This document shows positions 10,423 to 21,100 of a stretch of 64,000 nucleotides of DNA, one piece after another. Source of the stretch: Xylona heveae TC161 (taxonomy: Eukaryota > Ascomycota > Xylonomycetes > Xylonales > Xylonaceae); NCBI RefSeq assembly GCF_001619985.1, contig NW_017264201.1:62001-126000 (forward strand). Reading direction: 5' to 3'. The notes below the pieces were generated by a model. That model was given only the letters and a program-made list of their open reading frames with translations, had not been told where the DNA came from and ran no database searches. How positions within the stretch are numbered: the stretch's first letter is position 1; every line of letters begins with the position of its first letter. Both the position numbers and the translations under genes were made by a program.

Positions 10423-13232
10423 ATGGCGTCAGAATCTACGCAGAGGCCGTTCCGAGTCGTTATTGCTGGAGGAGGAATAGCTGGCCTGACGCTGGCTAAC
10501 GTCCTCCAACATGTGAATATCGATTATGTACTGCTTGAAGCAAGACCGCAGTTTGTATCACAAGCTGGAGCGGCAATTGCAATAATGCCCAATGGTGCTC
10601 GCATCCTTGACCAGTTGGGCATGTGGGACGACATCTTGGAATTTACTGGACCGGTTTTGCGAGCAAATTTCCTCAAAGCTGACGGCTCGTTCATAGTCGA
10701 GGATGATGATGTGATGGAGCTCAGTGCGGTAAGGTGGGTAGTATTTCTCTTTGCAACAGCTTCTTCTCTAGGTGTTTCGCTGGGCTTAGCATCTTGGGCG
10801 TGCTGTGGACCTTGATGCTGACCGAACGGGCTACATAAAGACATGGCTACGGTATCGTATTTCACGAACGCCAGAACCTTCTCAAAACTCTCTGGAATCA
10901 TGTCTGGGACAAGGAAAAGTTGCGACTGAATAGTTGCATAACCACTGTCGATCATCGAGATGACGGCATCATGGTCCATTGCAAAGATGGTAGCACTTAT
11001 GAGGGAGACATTATAGTTGGAGCAGATGGCGTGCGTAGTATCGTCAAGGAAGAGATGTGGAGGGCAGCAGAACAGGCTCAGCCCGGATTCATATCTGAAA
11101 AGGAAAAGCAAGGTACGTCTGTCTCGTGATACAAAGACACACCCTCGGAATGTGTCTCAAGTTTCCATTGATTGAGTCCGCTTTGTTCAATTCAGGAATC
11201 TTGCTAATGAAAAGGAGCAGGTTTAACTGCAGAATACGTTTGCCTATTTGGAATTTCTAAGACTGTTGAAGGCCTAGAGGATCCGAGCAAATACTATTGT
11301 ACCTTCGATGAGGACCGGACAATTATTACGATGGTGGGCAAGGATAAGCGCGTCTATTTCTCTGTGGCCGAAAAGCTCGATAGGGTGTACCAGCACCATG
11401 AAGTTCCACGGTACACGAGTCAAGATGTAGAACCGTATGCTCGGAAACACGGCGATTTACTCATTCTCAAGGATTTACCATTTTCCAAATTGTGGGAGAA
11501 CCACGTGATGGCCACGTTAACGCCGTTGGAGGAAGGGTTGTACGAGCATTGGACATGGGGCAGATTTGTCTGCATTGGCGACAGCATTCACAAGACAACA
11601 CATGATCAAGGGTCAGGGGGAAATTATAGCATCGAAGGCGCTGTAGCACTTGCAAACGTGCTGGAGAAACTCCTACGCGAAAATAACAATGGCGGAAAAA
11701 GCGACGCACGCACAAAAGCCGGTTGCTTGCCATCTCTTGCGCAAATTTCAGCTGCACTCCTTGAGTATCAAGAGGTCCACCAAGCCCGAGCCGATTATGT
11801 TTGCCAGGAATCTGGCAAGCTGACCAGACTTCATAGTCTGAGGAGCCCCAGCGACAAATTCGTTGCTTATTATCTCGGACCGCGCCTGGGCGATTTGCTA
11901 ATGGATAGGTTATCTGAGACGTATATTGGAGCTCAAAGGATCAACTTTCTCCCTGTCCCGGAAATTTCGCTGCAGGCGACGATGCCGTTTAATCCCACAA
12001 TGGGATTTGGCAAGTCAGAGTCTCGCCGAAGAAGAGCTTTCTTTGCATTGCCGCTGCTCGTCCTAGCCGTGCTAGCTTACGGGAGAAGATGTTCCAGCGG
12101 GAGCGTTCTAGCAGTGCGTGCCGATTCTGCTTCCAAGCTTGGTGACGTGATTCAAAGCTTTAATTTTGCTGCCGAATATGCTGTCATCTATACGGTGTTT
12201 CTCATCGAAAGCGCGCGTCGTTCGAATGCACTAACGCTTGCTCAAAGGTATTGTGTCCCGTCCATCATTTTCCTCTCCCTGCTGCGAAATTGTTTTGGAT
12301 AGTAACTAATGCTTTTATTCTATAGCCCATTGTTCTTCGCTCTCGCAGCACGGCTTGCGGGCTCGGGCACCGTCATTGCGCTCTATTTCTTTTTATTTTA
12401 CGTGTTCAACTGTCCTATTGAAAAGTTTGCTTCTCTGGACAGCCGCTACACAAACCTCACATATACACGGACCGTCCTCTTTAGCATACTTTTCTTCTAC
12501 TCACTCCCATACGCCCTGTCGGTTTGGGCTTCTCATGCGTCAAATGTTGCCGACAGCGTCACGATCCTCTTGTCACGCATCTGGTCACTACATGCTTTTA
12601 TCATTGCCATGTTCCAGTTAGTCTGTGCCAAAACGGGCTTGGTACAAGACACGTCTAATCACGACAAACTCCATGCGCCAACCCGAGATTTGCCCGTCTT
12701 GCGCCGAACAATTGGCGCCGTTTCTGCGATTTCGTGCCTCTTGTATCTCACGGGTATTTACACTCTGTTTGCTCACGGAACGAGCTTCCAGAATATTGGC
12801 GTTCTTCTGTTTGGCCCGGCGGCGCAGTACGAGCGTGCAATTTGTTTGGTATCCGTCTTCTTCTGGTTCGGATTAGTAGCACGCGATCTGTATGTCGCTG
12901 GAATGTTGGACGACGTTTTAGTTCCAAGCTGGCTGGACCGGGCGTGGATATTACTATCTCGTTTGACAAATGCAAACACTGCATTGTTACGTGGGCCGGA
13001 GAAGCTGAAGCGCCAAAGGCTGCGGATTGCTCGGGAGGAGGTAAGACTGTTCATTGTCCCGCTGGTCATGGTCGGTTTATTGGTCCTTGCGGCAATCGTT
13101 AGTCCCGGCGCAGCGATTGGTCTGGCGTGGTTATATAGAGAGGAAGTCCTGGCGACGAGGAGACATGCGTCTGCGGTGACGAGGGAGAGGCTGGAGAATT
13201 TGGAAAGCTTGGAGAAGAAATGTGTGGATTAG
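10423..13232 (+). CDS. FAD-dependent monooxygenase fused to a multi-pass membrane domain
   Basis: Exons 10423-10733, 10841-11112, 11221-12247 and 12326-13232; 838 aa. Residues 1 to about 455 form a class A flavin monooxygenase of the PaxM type: an N-terminal Rossmann fold with AGGGIAGL and an acidic strand end (LLEAR), a DG motif VGADGVRS near 164 and a GD motif GDSIH near 313. Residues about 465-790 contain roughly seven or eight hydrophobic segments with short loops. They include IESARRSN, an FFLFYVFNCPIEKF segment and a VARDLYVAGM loop, and end in a charged tail. Ordinary PaxM-type enzymes are about 470 aa, so the extra domain is large. The arrangement recalls fungal membrane terpene-cyclase-like domains of meroterpenoid pathways, from memory only. 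No prenyltransferase or polyketide synthase gene lies nearby. The substrate is unknown. The GD motif is unusual (THDQGSGGN where the family often has TPN..GQGGN). Confidence 0.85.
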
Positions 13233-13271
13233 TGTCCGGTGAGAGTAGAATTTATATGAACTTTTCTTTCC

Positions 13272-13303
<32 letters not shown>

Positions 13304-13988
13304 GTGTGTTTCTAGTTTTGTATTTGTTTACTTGGGGTTTTTTTTTTCTATTTATCTTTTACATATACTTATTTTATTTTCATTCATTCATTCACTATTT
13401 TTTATTGTATTTTGTTTCATCTTTTCTGATTTTATTGAATTACTAATTTCTTTTAGAAATCACTTTATTGCACAGTTGGCCTGTTCATATCTAAAGAATA
13501 TGTCTTCGACATTTGTTAAATCATTCGAGTACTCTGTACTATTTGAGGTGGCAATGGGCATTGATAGAACCACGGGGTTTTTGCAGGTTGACCACAAGAG
13601 AGAGCACAGATACTAATGACTCAGCGCATGTTGATGTTGTGTTATATATGTTTATACAACTGATATAACGTTACGATGCGGGTAAAGCCCCTTTGTAAAT
13701 GACTATTTACTTTTTTCATTTTGGTCTACATAGAGAGACAGGTCGGCAGATTAAGCTAAGGGATGTATATTTTGGAAACTTTCGTGTGGTGGATTGATGG
13801 GAGTTGGATTGGTGGATTGATGAGGTGAATAGATGGATAGATGGATTGATGAGAGTGGGATGGGTATATATGTACATAGTGCGACGTAAAGACGCCATAG
13901 TGAGGACGCTATAGACGACAAGTTGATCCTGGCAATTTGCATATCCCGGATGGGAGCATGCGATGATTGAACAGCAGGAGAGATCCTC
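13233..13988. other. Convergent intergenic spacer, T-rich then repeat-rich
   Basis: This lies between the 3' ends of the monooxygenase and deoxyhypusine synthase genes. A T-rich low-complexity tract with TTTTC repeats runs about 13260-13470. No gene is seen; the frame at 13302-13616 merely follows the T-rich tract. Confidence 0.5.
13785..13862. repeat. Degenerate GGATTGAT/GATGGATA minisatellite
   Basis: Short imperfect repeats of 8-10 bases (GGATTGATG, GGATTGGT, GATGGATA) fill this stretch in the 3' flank of the deoxyhypusine synthase gene. They are simple-sequence in nature and have no coding role. Confidence 0.6.
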
Positions 13989-15258
13989 TTATGACGACTG
14001 AGTAGTGTAAGGGGTGGTACTGTCGGGTTTCGAAGACGCAGTACCATTCGGACTTGGCTTGGCAAATGTCGCTGCGACAATCAAGGGAAACACAACCGTT
14101 GCTTCGGCGTAGACCTTTACGCTTTCACCCTCGGCTCTGATTTTTCCCCAGCTGACTGCCTCATCCGGACGCGCACCCGCATCGCTGCCATCGAATTCCT
14201 GCCCGGTATTGATATACACGGCGGAATCGGCGCCGTTTCTCATCAGACACGCATTCGCAATATGGTGCTTGATCACGCCGCCTCCCAGAATAATCATGCC
14301 GGCGCGCTTGGCTCGCACGCTAATCGTGTTAATCCGTCTGATATCCTCGACGATATCCACACGCAGCTGGCGCGGCGAGGCCTTGAACGTGTGGAAATAC
14401 AACATGTCTCCCAGACTGCCGTCCGTCAAGGCGGGGCAAAAGACGGGAATGTCGTTTTTCCACGCCCAGTAGTATACACTAGACGGGTCGTTGATCTCCT
14501 TGCCCAGCCGGTGGATAATCTTCGAGGGAGTCCAGTGCAGTTTGTCCTCTGGGTCGACTTTGGGATCCGCTGCCGAGGCTTCTTGCTCCTCGAGCATCTG
14601 GTCGAGAATGGGGACAAGCCAGTCTTCAAAAGCGCAGTAGTTGCTGTTGGGGACGAAGAGGTTGCCGATTCGATTGACGCCCTTGGCGCGTAATGAGGCG
14701 CCGGACGCGGTGAAGGAGCCCATGTAGGTGGGTGCAAGACATTTGATGAGGTCTTCTTCCACGCCGCCGGCCGTGGTCACGATCGCAGATACGTGCTTGT
14801 GTTGCACGAGGTATCGTAACGTTTCGCGCAGCCCGGACGAGATTAGGTTTGAGGTGTAGCCGAGGAAGATGGTGGTGGGTTGGCCGGTCTCTGGGTCGCG
14901 GTAGGATCGCTGGAAAGATGTCAGTCACAGAGTTAAATGCCGAGAGTGTGGATATTAAAAAAGGATAAGTGTAAGTATATTTCATGCGTTATGGAAATCT
15001 ACATACCATCCCGTTGATGATTCGTACGGCATCGCCAACGGCGCTGGCTTGGAATCCCATGTTGGTCATCCCCGCCACGAGCTCCTCCACGGTAATACTC
15101 CTGTTGGCATACTCGTTGAATTCGATTCCGCTGACCTTGACCGCGTCAGAGGGCACGGGATCAGAAGGCTTCAGCACGGCATCAGTGGCCTTGGACGGAG
15201 CACTGCCCACCACGTGACCCTGCGTCGAGTGCTCGGTTTCTTGAGGGAGGGTCGACAT
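13989..15258 (-). CDS. dys1: Deoxyhypusine synthase
   Basis: Two exons on the minus strand, 15258-15007 and 14909-13989, with an intron at 14910-15006 (donor GTATGT); 390 aa. The enzyme transfers the butylamine group of spermidine to one lysine of eIF5A, using NAD, in the cytosol. The sequence has the family blocks in order: [19 protein letters not shown], the NAD-site strands with [10 protein letters not shown] and [51 protein letters not shown], and the active-site lysine block [12 protein letters not shown] with the Lys near residue 300. Then come [19 protein letters not shown] and EAVSWGKI. The length is slightly above the usual 370, from a longer N-terminus and a Ser/Thr/Pro tail. Convergent with the monooxygenase; no functional link is implied. 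Confidence 0.97.
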
Positions 15259-16250
15259 GTTGACGAAAGAGTATATGCTGTGAATAACAAATAGAAGGAA
15301 AATAACAAGAAAAAAAAAGATACAAATAGACTCTATATGTGGAGGAGTGTGAGCAAGAAATGCAAAGGAAACTTTCAGGCGGAAAACAGTGGCAGAATAA
15401 TCAGAATGAGAAAACGAGCAAGAAGAAAACCGGTGAAAATTATCGAGAAATCAACGATGAAAATGCTCAAAGACAGGACCGTAAAGTTGCTTAGAGACTC
15501 AGAGCTAGAGTCCGCAAAAAATAAGAGAACGAAGGATGCTAGTGATTAGAAGTGATTGTATGTCGTTGCTGTACTGATACTGAATAGTGTGACTTCTTCA
15601 TGGCCGGTGTCAGTCATACAGCAATAATGTTTGGCGAAGAGAATTTATGCTGTCCACGTGACTTTGACTTCGGCACACTAAAAGTTTCTCCCCCCAAAAC
15701 ACCAAATCTTCTCGCCTCCACACCCGCCGGTCGCACGTCAAGGGCCGTTGCAATAACAGTGCGATAATATCATCAGTATAAACCATTCGAATTTATATAT
15801 TATATTGTTTTGATTGGAAGATTTGACAACCCTACCAATAATACCTCTGTACAATTACTGCAGAATTTGATGAATTGGAATTTTTGCTGAAACTTTCGGT
15901 CATCACAGCTCCAGTCACTAATTAAGAGTGAGTACCCAAACAAGCAGCAATCTGCAATATGCGTGCAGGGGTTCGCAGACTTCCCAACCATCTCCACCGC
16001 CCCAGATGGGCTTCTTTGCTGGGAGCTTGGAGGGGTCGGGGGGCAAAAAGACGAACGAGGGATGGACATGGACCCACGGCGGGAATCCCTCCCAATCTTG
16101 AATCTCTCTACCAATGAGATTGTCGCACGTCGAGGGAAACCATCAAAACGGAAAAAACCCTGAGACAGGCAAGCAACGAGAGCAGAGACTATGACAGACT
16201 AACATCCGTCCATCCACAGGAAAGAGATGAGACGGTTCTGGGACCCATCT
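15259..16250. other. Upstream region of deoxyhypusine synthase, no gene seen
   Basis: This stretch would contain the leftward promoter of the deoxyhypusine synthase gene. A CACGTGAC E-box-like motif lies near 15655. The frame at 15337-15549 is short, lysine-rich and not supported. Confidence 0.4.
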
Positions 16251-18171
16251 CCCACACTACCACACGCTAATCCCTTCTGTCTTCTTCTTCTTCTCTGCCT
16301 CTCGTTTCTTCCTCGACGGTGCTTCTGCTAGTGTCCGCCAGCCATGCGCCGGAGTGTACTTTTTCTGCCACTCGACTTGTCTTAGAGTCTTCGTCGTGGA
16401 GGAGACACAAGTACTGCGTCAAAGCCAGTACATCTGCTCAGCTTCTCTTCTGTCTTGTTCCGGTAGTTCAAGCGAGGGGAAAAACGGTAGTCTACAGATT
16501 TCTCTACTTCTTTGGCTTGGACGAGGGTTAATGTGCTATTGCCGGGGCGCCGCCATGTGTGAAACGATCCGTTGGTGAACCAGCGAAATCTTGTCCTGCC
16601 AGCAAAATCCCCCTTCGTCCACATCGTCACACCTTGGAACAGAAGGAAACGAAGGAAAAAGGAAGAAAGCAGAAGAATCTGAAAAAGCGAAAACCAAAAA
16701 GAAATAGTCAGACACAAGCCACTGAGACGAGATCAGCAGGTGGACCGCGCATCACAATCGTGGCGGTCCCATCTTGCCCCGAACCTGGGCTCACTTCTCA
16801 CTTAGACGCACTCTACTCTCTCTTGCACACGGCTCAACTTGGCAGCATCATCGACTCCAGTCCTTGCACGCCTCTTCCTCGTCTCCTTTCCCGCCTTCCC
16901 TCTCTCTCTTTTTTCTCTCATTCCTTGCGCCCATTCCCCGCGATTACTCGCGTCATTTGATCACCTATTCAAACGAGCAATAATCTTGCTGAAATTCTAC
17001 GCTATACATAGATTTCAATACATTGTTCGTCTGCCATTTCCACATCTCTTGCTCGTGGTCTTGCGATCCACCCCTCACAGCTCCTACGGGCGCCTTTACC
17101 GAGTGTCAAACGCTCTCTCCCCCCATCAAGTTTCAATCCAAGTCGAATCCTTCCTGCTCTCTTTCAAACTTGCGAGTAAGGGACCTGGTTGCTTGACACC
17201 TCTCGAACGACGAATCGAGATTGTGTGCAGCAGGGCAGAAAGATCCTTTTCAAGAAGTTGCAGCAAGAAGCAGCAGCAACGTCTACAGCCGCAGCAAATC
17301 TGTGTTTCCCTACTTTGGGATCGATCATTGGCTTCAAGAAGCCCCCAGGTACGTTCAGGACACACCACTCGAGGTCCGGTCGACGGTCGACCGGCAACCC
17401 AATGCGGGACCATCGACGCCCCTTACCCACCCCCAAAGCAGTTGTTTTTGCCTTTTGGCACACACACGTACTCTCTCCCACACATACCCAACGCATGCAC
17501 AACCGAAAACCCCAAAGATGACACACACCCACCCACCAAGCTGCAGCAGCAGCCGATTGACACTCGCATCGGGCGGGCCCCTCTCGCTAAGCCACTCGCT
17601 CAAGATCTGCACCTCTCCGCGCCAGACCGGGCTTGGCCTGCCGAACGAGGGTGTTACCGAAATCTCTCTTTTGCGCTTGCGTTGCGTTGCTTGCTTGTCT
17701 TGTTCGCTTGCCTATTTGGCTGACTTTGGTGCCGACAGGCGTACTCTTCGCTCTCTCACACAACTCGACTCAAACCATAACCCGCGTGGGAGGTCGACCT
17801 CTAACTGGACACTTTTTCGATTGTTTCACCTCGTCCCTCCCACTCGACAGCTCGACTACCAACAAACACGGTACTTGCAGACTGCCCTAATCGGGCATTC
17901 CGGTTCCAGCAAGAGCAATAACCCACGGACAATTTGTTCGTTTGGAAATCCAACCTGGTTGCCCTTATCCAACCATTGCTGGGCGAATCTTCGACGTGCT
18001 CAGGTACTCAATTTCAGGAAACTCCATCGGGCTCGGGTAGGACGATAGAAGGACAACAAACCACTCATGTTGGTGGCTTGAAAGGTGCTCTCGGTCTCAT
18101 TTGGGTTCGTCTGCCACACGAAAAAAACAGACCCATTCTCTTTTGAGAACGGGGGGCCATTCTGAATTGTC
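16251..18171 (+). promoter_or_regulatory. Long pyrimidine-rich leader and promoter of snt1
   Basis: About 1.9 kb with CT-rich blocks (for example 16270-16320, 16860-16960 and 17440-17480) precedes the snt1 ATG at 18172. Possible leader splice signals are present: a GTACGT donor near 17350 and a TTTCAG acceptor near 18018. The long frame at 16839-17723 has no ATG at its start and mirrors the pyrimidine composition. I read the stretch as a leader, possibly spliced, rather than as a gene. Confidence 0.4.
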
Positions 18172-21100
18172 ATGTCCTCGCGATTCAACAACACCAGCGG
18201 CGAGTCTCGCTATGTTCCTCGAGATCGATCTCCATCACGGTTCTCCGATCGGAGGTCCTCCATGCCGTACGGTGGCTCGCTGGCATCCCGCATCACAGAA
18301 CCTCCCTCACGATCAGGACCAGATGGCGGCCCCGGCAGCGCCCATCCGCGAGATACGTTTCGTGAGCCACCCCGTGGTCCCAAAGCCTTGGTAGATCCAC
18401 CCCCGCGCAGTGGCGGTGGGGGTTCTTTTGTGCCTGCTGGACCCCGTGGAAGAGGCTTCGCTGGCCGAGGCGACTTCCGTGACCGTGATCGGGACCGTGA
18501 TTTTCGAGATATTCGTGATCCTAGAGACGGTCCGCCCCCGTTTCGTGGTGACCGAGACCGGGATCGCGGTGGCTGGCGGGATCGCGATCTTGATAATCGA
18601 GATCGCCGACCAGGCTCGCGCGGCCGTTCGCCGCCCCTTCGTGATTTCCGTGACTTCCCTCCCCGCGACTTGGATCTCAGCCGTTCGCGGCGTGGCTCGC
18701 GAGATGGACCGCCTAGTATCATTTCTGGAGATTCTCCCTCCTCCGGTGGCCCACCTTTCTCTCGTGGAGGATTTAGTGGACGAGGCCGTGGAGATTGGGA
18801 CTCGCGTGGCCGAGGACGACCTCCATATGTCGATGAACGCACCTCCTACCGTCCACGAAGCCGTTCGCGGGATCGTCGGTGGGAACGGGAGGCTCGTGAG
18901 GATCGCGAGCGTGAGCGAGAACGCGAATTGGAGCGCCGTGCTGAACGCCGCGAGGAGGACCGACGTATCGAGCGTGAAGAGCGAGAGCGAGAGGCTGAAC
19001 GGTACAAGAGAGATCAGGGTCCAATCCGCAGCGATTCTCGACCTGCAACAGGGACCGTAACCACTCCTTCTACGCCCCGGCCTCCAGGCGTATCCGTGCC
19101 TGGTCCCGCTTCAGACCGCCCTGCGCCCGTCGAATCTACACGAGAACCACCCCCCGGACGGCGGGCCTCCAGCGCTCTCTCATCAAACGTCATCCGAGAT
19201 GGTCGTCGAGACATGGACAAGGGCGAATATCCCCCATTGCGAGCAGACTTTTCCAGAGAGCGATTTGCCCCGCCAGCAGTGGCCTCTCCTCCTCCGCAAG
19301 CACCGCAAGTGCCAGCCTTTGGGTCCGTATCATACAAGTCTGGCCCTTTACCGGGCCCGACTTCCAGTGTATGGAAGGCACCTCCCGAGTCCAAGCTCCC
19401 GCCAACGGCTCCTACGTCGGAGCCCAGTCAGATTCCTCAAGGGCCAAAGGCTGCATCGGCTGGACCAAAGGCACCGACGAGCTCTCAACCTCCCCTTGGC
19501 CCTCGAGCCGATCGCTTCGCAGATAGGGCCCCACCTCCAGAACCCAAGGAACCAGCAAAATCGGTTGATACCCAGCCGTCTCCTCGACAGCAACCTCCAT
19601 CAACTGCCAACCCGGCACCGGCCCCATCGAAGCCAGCAACAGATTCCGTGACAGGCACTTCTCACTCTATGACCCACCTCTCAGACTCTCTTCCACCTCC
19701 AGTCGCTGGCTCAAGACTCCCGCCTACCGGCCCTCAGTCTTTTAGCCGGCCAACTTCATCCGCAGCTTCGTCGAGACCCACTTTTGGTGCTGGTGCAGCT
19801 CGCTCTCCGGGACCGCCGGGAGCACCATCTGCGCCTCAATCAGCTACGCTCAGCTCTTCACCTCCGTCACTAGGACTGAATATCCCCACAGGCCCCAAGG
19901 CCGATAGAGCGCCGGGTCGACCTGACCGGCCACCGAACCGAACGGACAAAGGGCCTCCGAGGAACAAAAATCTGCAATGGATTCGTCCTGGCGCTCCATC
20001 TTACGGACGTGGTCCTGGCCCATCGACAGTGGCCCAGGCTCGCAAGGAGGTTGGTGATAACAAGGACCGCCCCCCAGAATCGTCAAAACCATCTAAGCTG
20101 GAAGCACCGCCAAAGAGTCCGGTTCGCGGCAGCGTCTCCCCAGAACTCTCGAAATCCGCATTTAAACCATTCGAATCCCCCGCCAAGCGTAGGGCGTCAG
20201 ACGTCAAGATGGAAGTAGACAAGGTTGAACCACGCCCATCCTCCTCCAAGGAGGAGATGTCTTTTGAGACAAAGTTGGCTCCTGAGCCATCTCTGGAAGA
20301 TCTCGCCGGCCCAGCCGGACTGGGTGCAATCAGCGACGAGGAGGAAGAAGATGACGAAGAGATGGAGCTTGACGAGGAAGACTTTGCCAAAAGCAAAGAG
20401 AAGTTTGAAAAGGAATTAGCGACACTGACTATGAGGAAAACGCCCAAGTCGGTCTTCGAACAGTACCAGGCTGTCGCCGACAAAGTCACTGTTCTTTGTC
20501 GAGTGATTGAGAAACAAGAGTCTGGGAAGAGAGAGGGAGAGAGGCTAGAAGAGGAAAAGCGACTGGCAGAGAATTTGGAAGCGGAGACGATGAAGAAGCA
20601 GGAAGCCGAAGAAATAGCGGCACAGGAGACCGAGGAGGTGCAGAAGCGGCTATTGGAGGAGAAGGAAGAGGAAGAGCGCGTCAAGGCTGTGGAGGCAAAG
20701 AAAGAAGCAGAGGAGGAGGAGGAAGTAGAAGAAAGAGAAAGAGAAAGAGAAGAAGAAGAGCTGGAGGAGGAGACAGAAACGGCCATACAATCTCTGGAAG
20801 CGCCAGTGCCTGTTCCTTCTGTTCCTATGGGTCTTCCGTCACCCAGCACTGAGGAGGTCGAGACCTCTGCAGATGGGGACGAGAAGACACGACGAGAACA
20901 ATCCCCAAGCCGCGTTCCTACTCCTCCTATAGATGCTTTGCCCTTCCTCAATACGGCGCCTCCTACCCCTTTCTCTGAATCAGACTTTTTTCAAGAGAAT
21001 CTCCAAAAGCATGAGAGGATCAAGGATCTTTTGCGTGCTGAATTGGTCAAACAACGCAAGGATATCGCCAGAGAGGATGATGAGCTGAGAAAATCCTATC

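Noticed and set aside
9420-15258. Secondary-metabolite cluster around the monooxygenase
   Set aside because: The neighbours are an unknown low-complexity protein and deoxyhypusine synthase; no backbone synthase, prenyltransferase, P450 or pathway regulator is present.
16839-17723. 294-codon open frame upstream of snt1
   Set aside because: It begins without an ATG, follows a CT-rich composition and shows no domain; several frames are open here at once.
18210-18842. 210-codon antisense frame of Arg/Ser
   Set aside because: Shadow of the RD/RS-rich N-terminus of snt1.
20001-20951. 316-codon antisense frame made mostly of Ser
   Set aside because: It is the complement of the Glu/Lys-rich coding stretch of snt1 and has no independent support.
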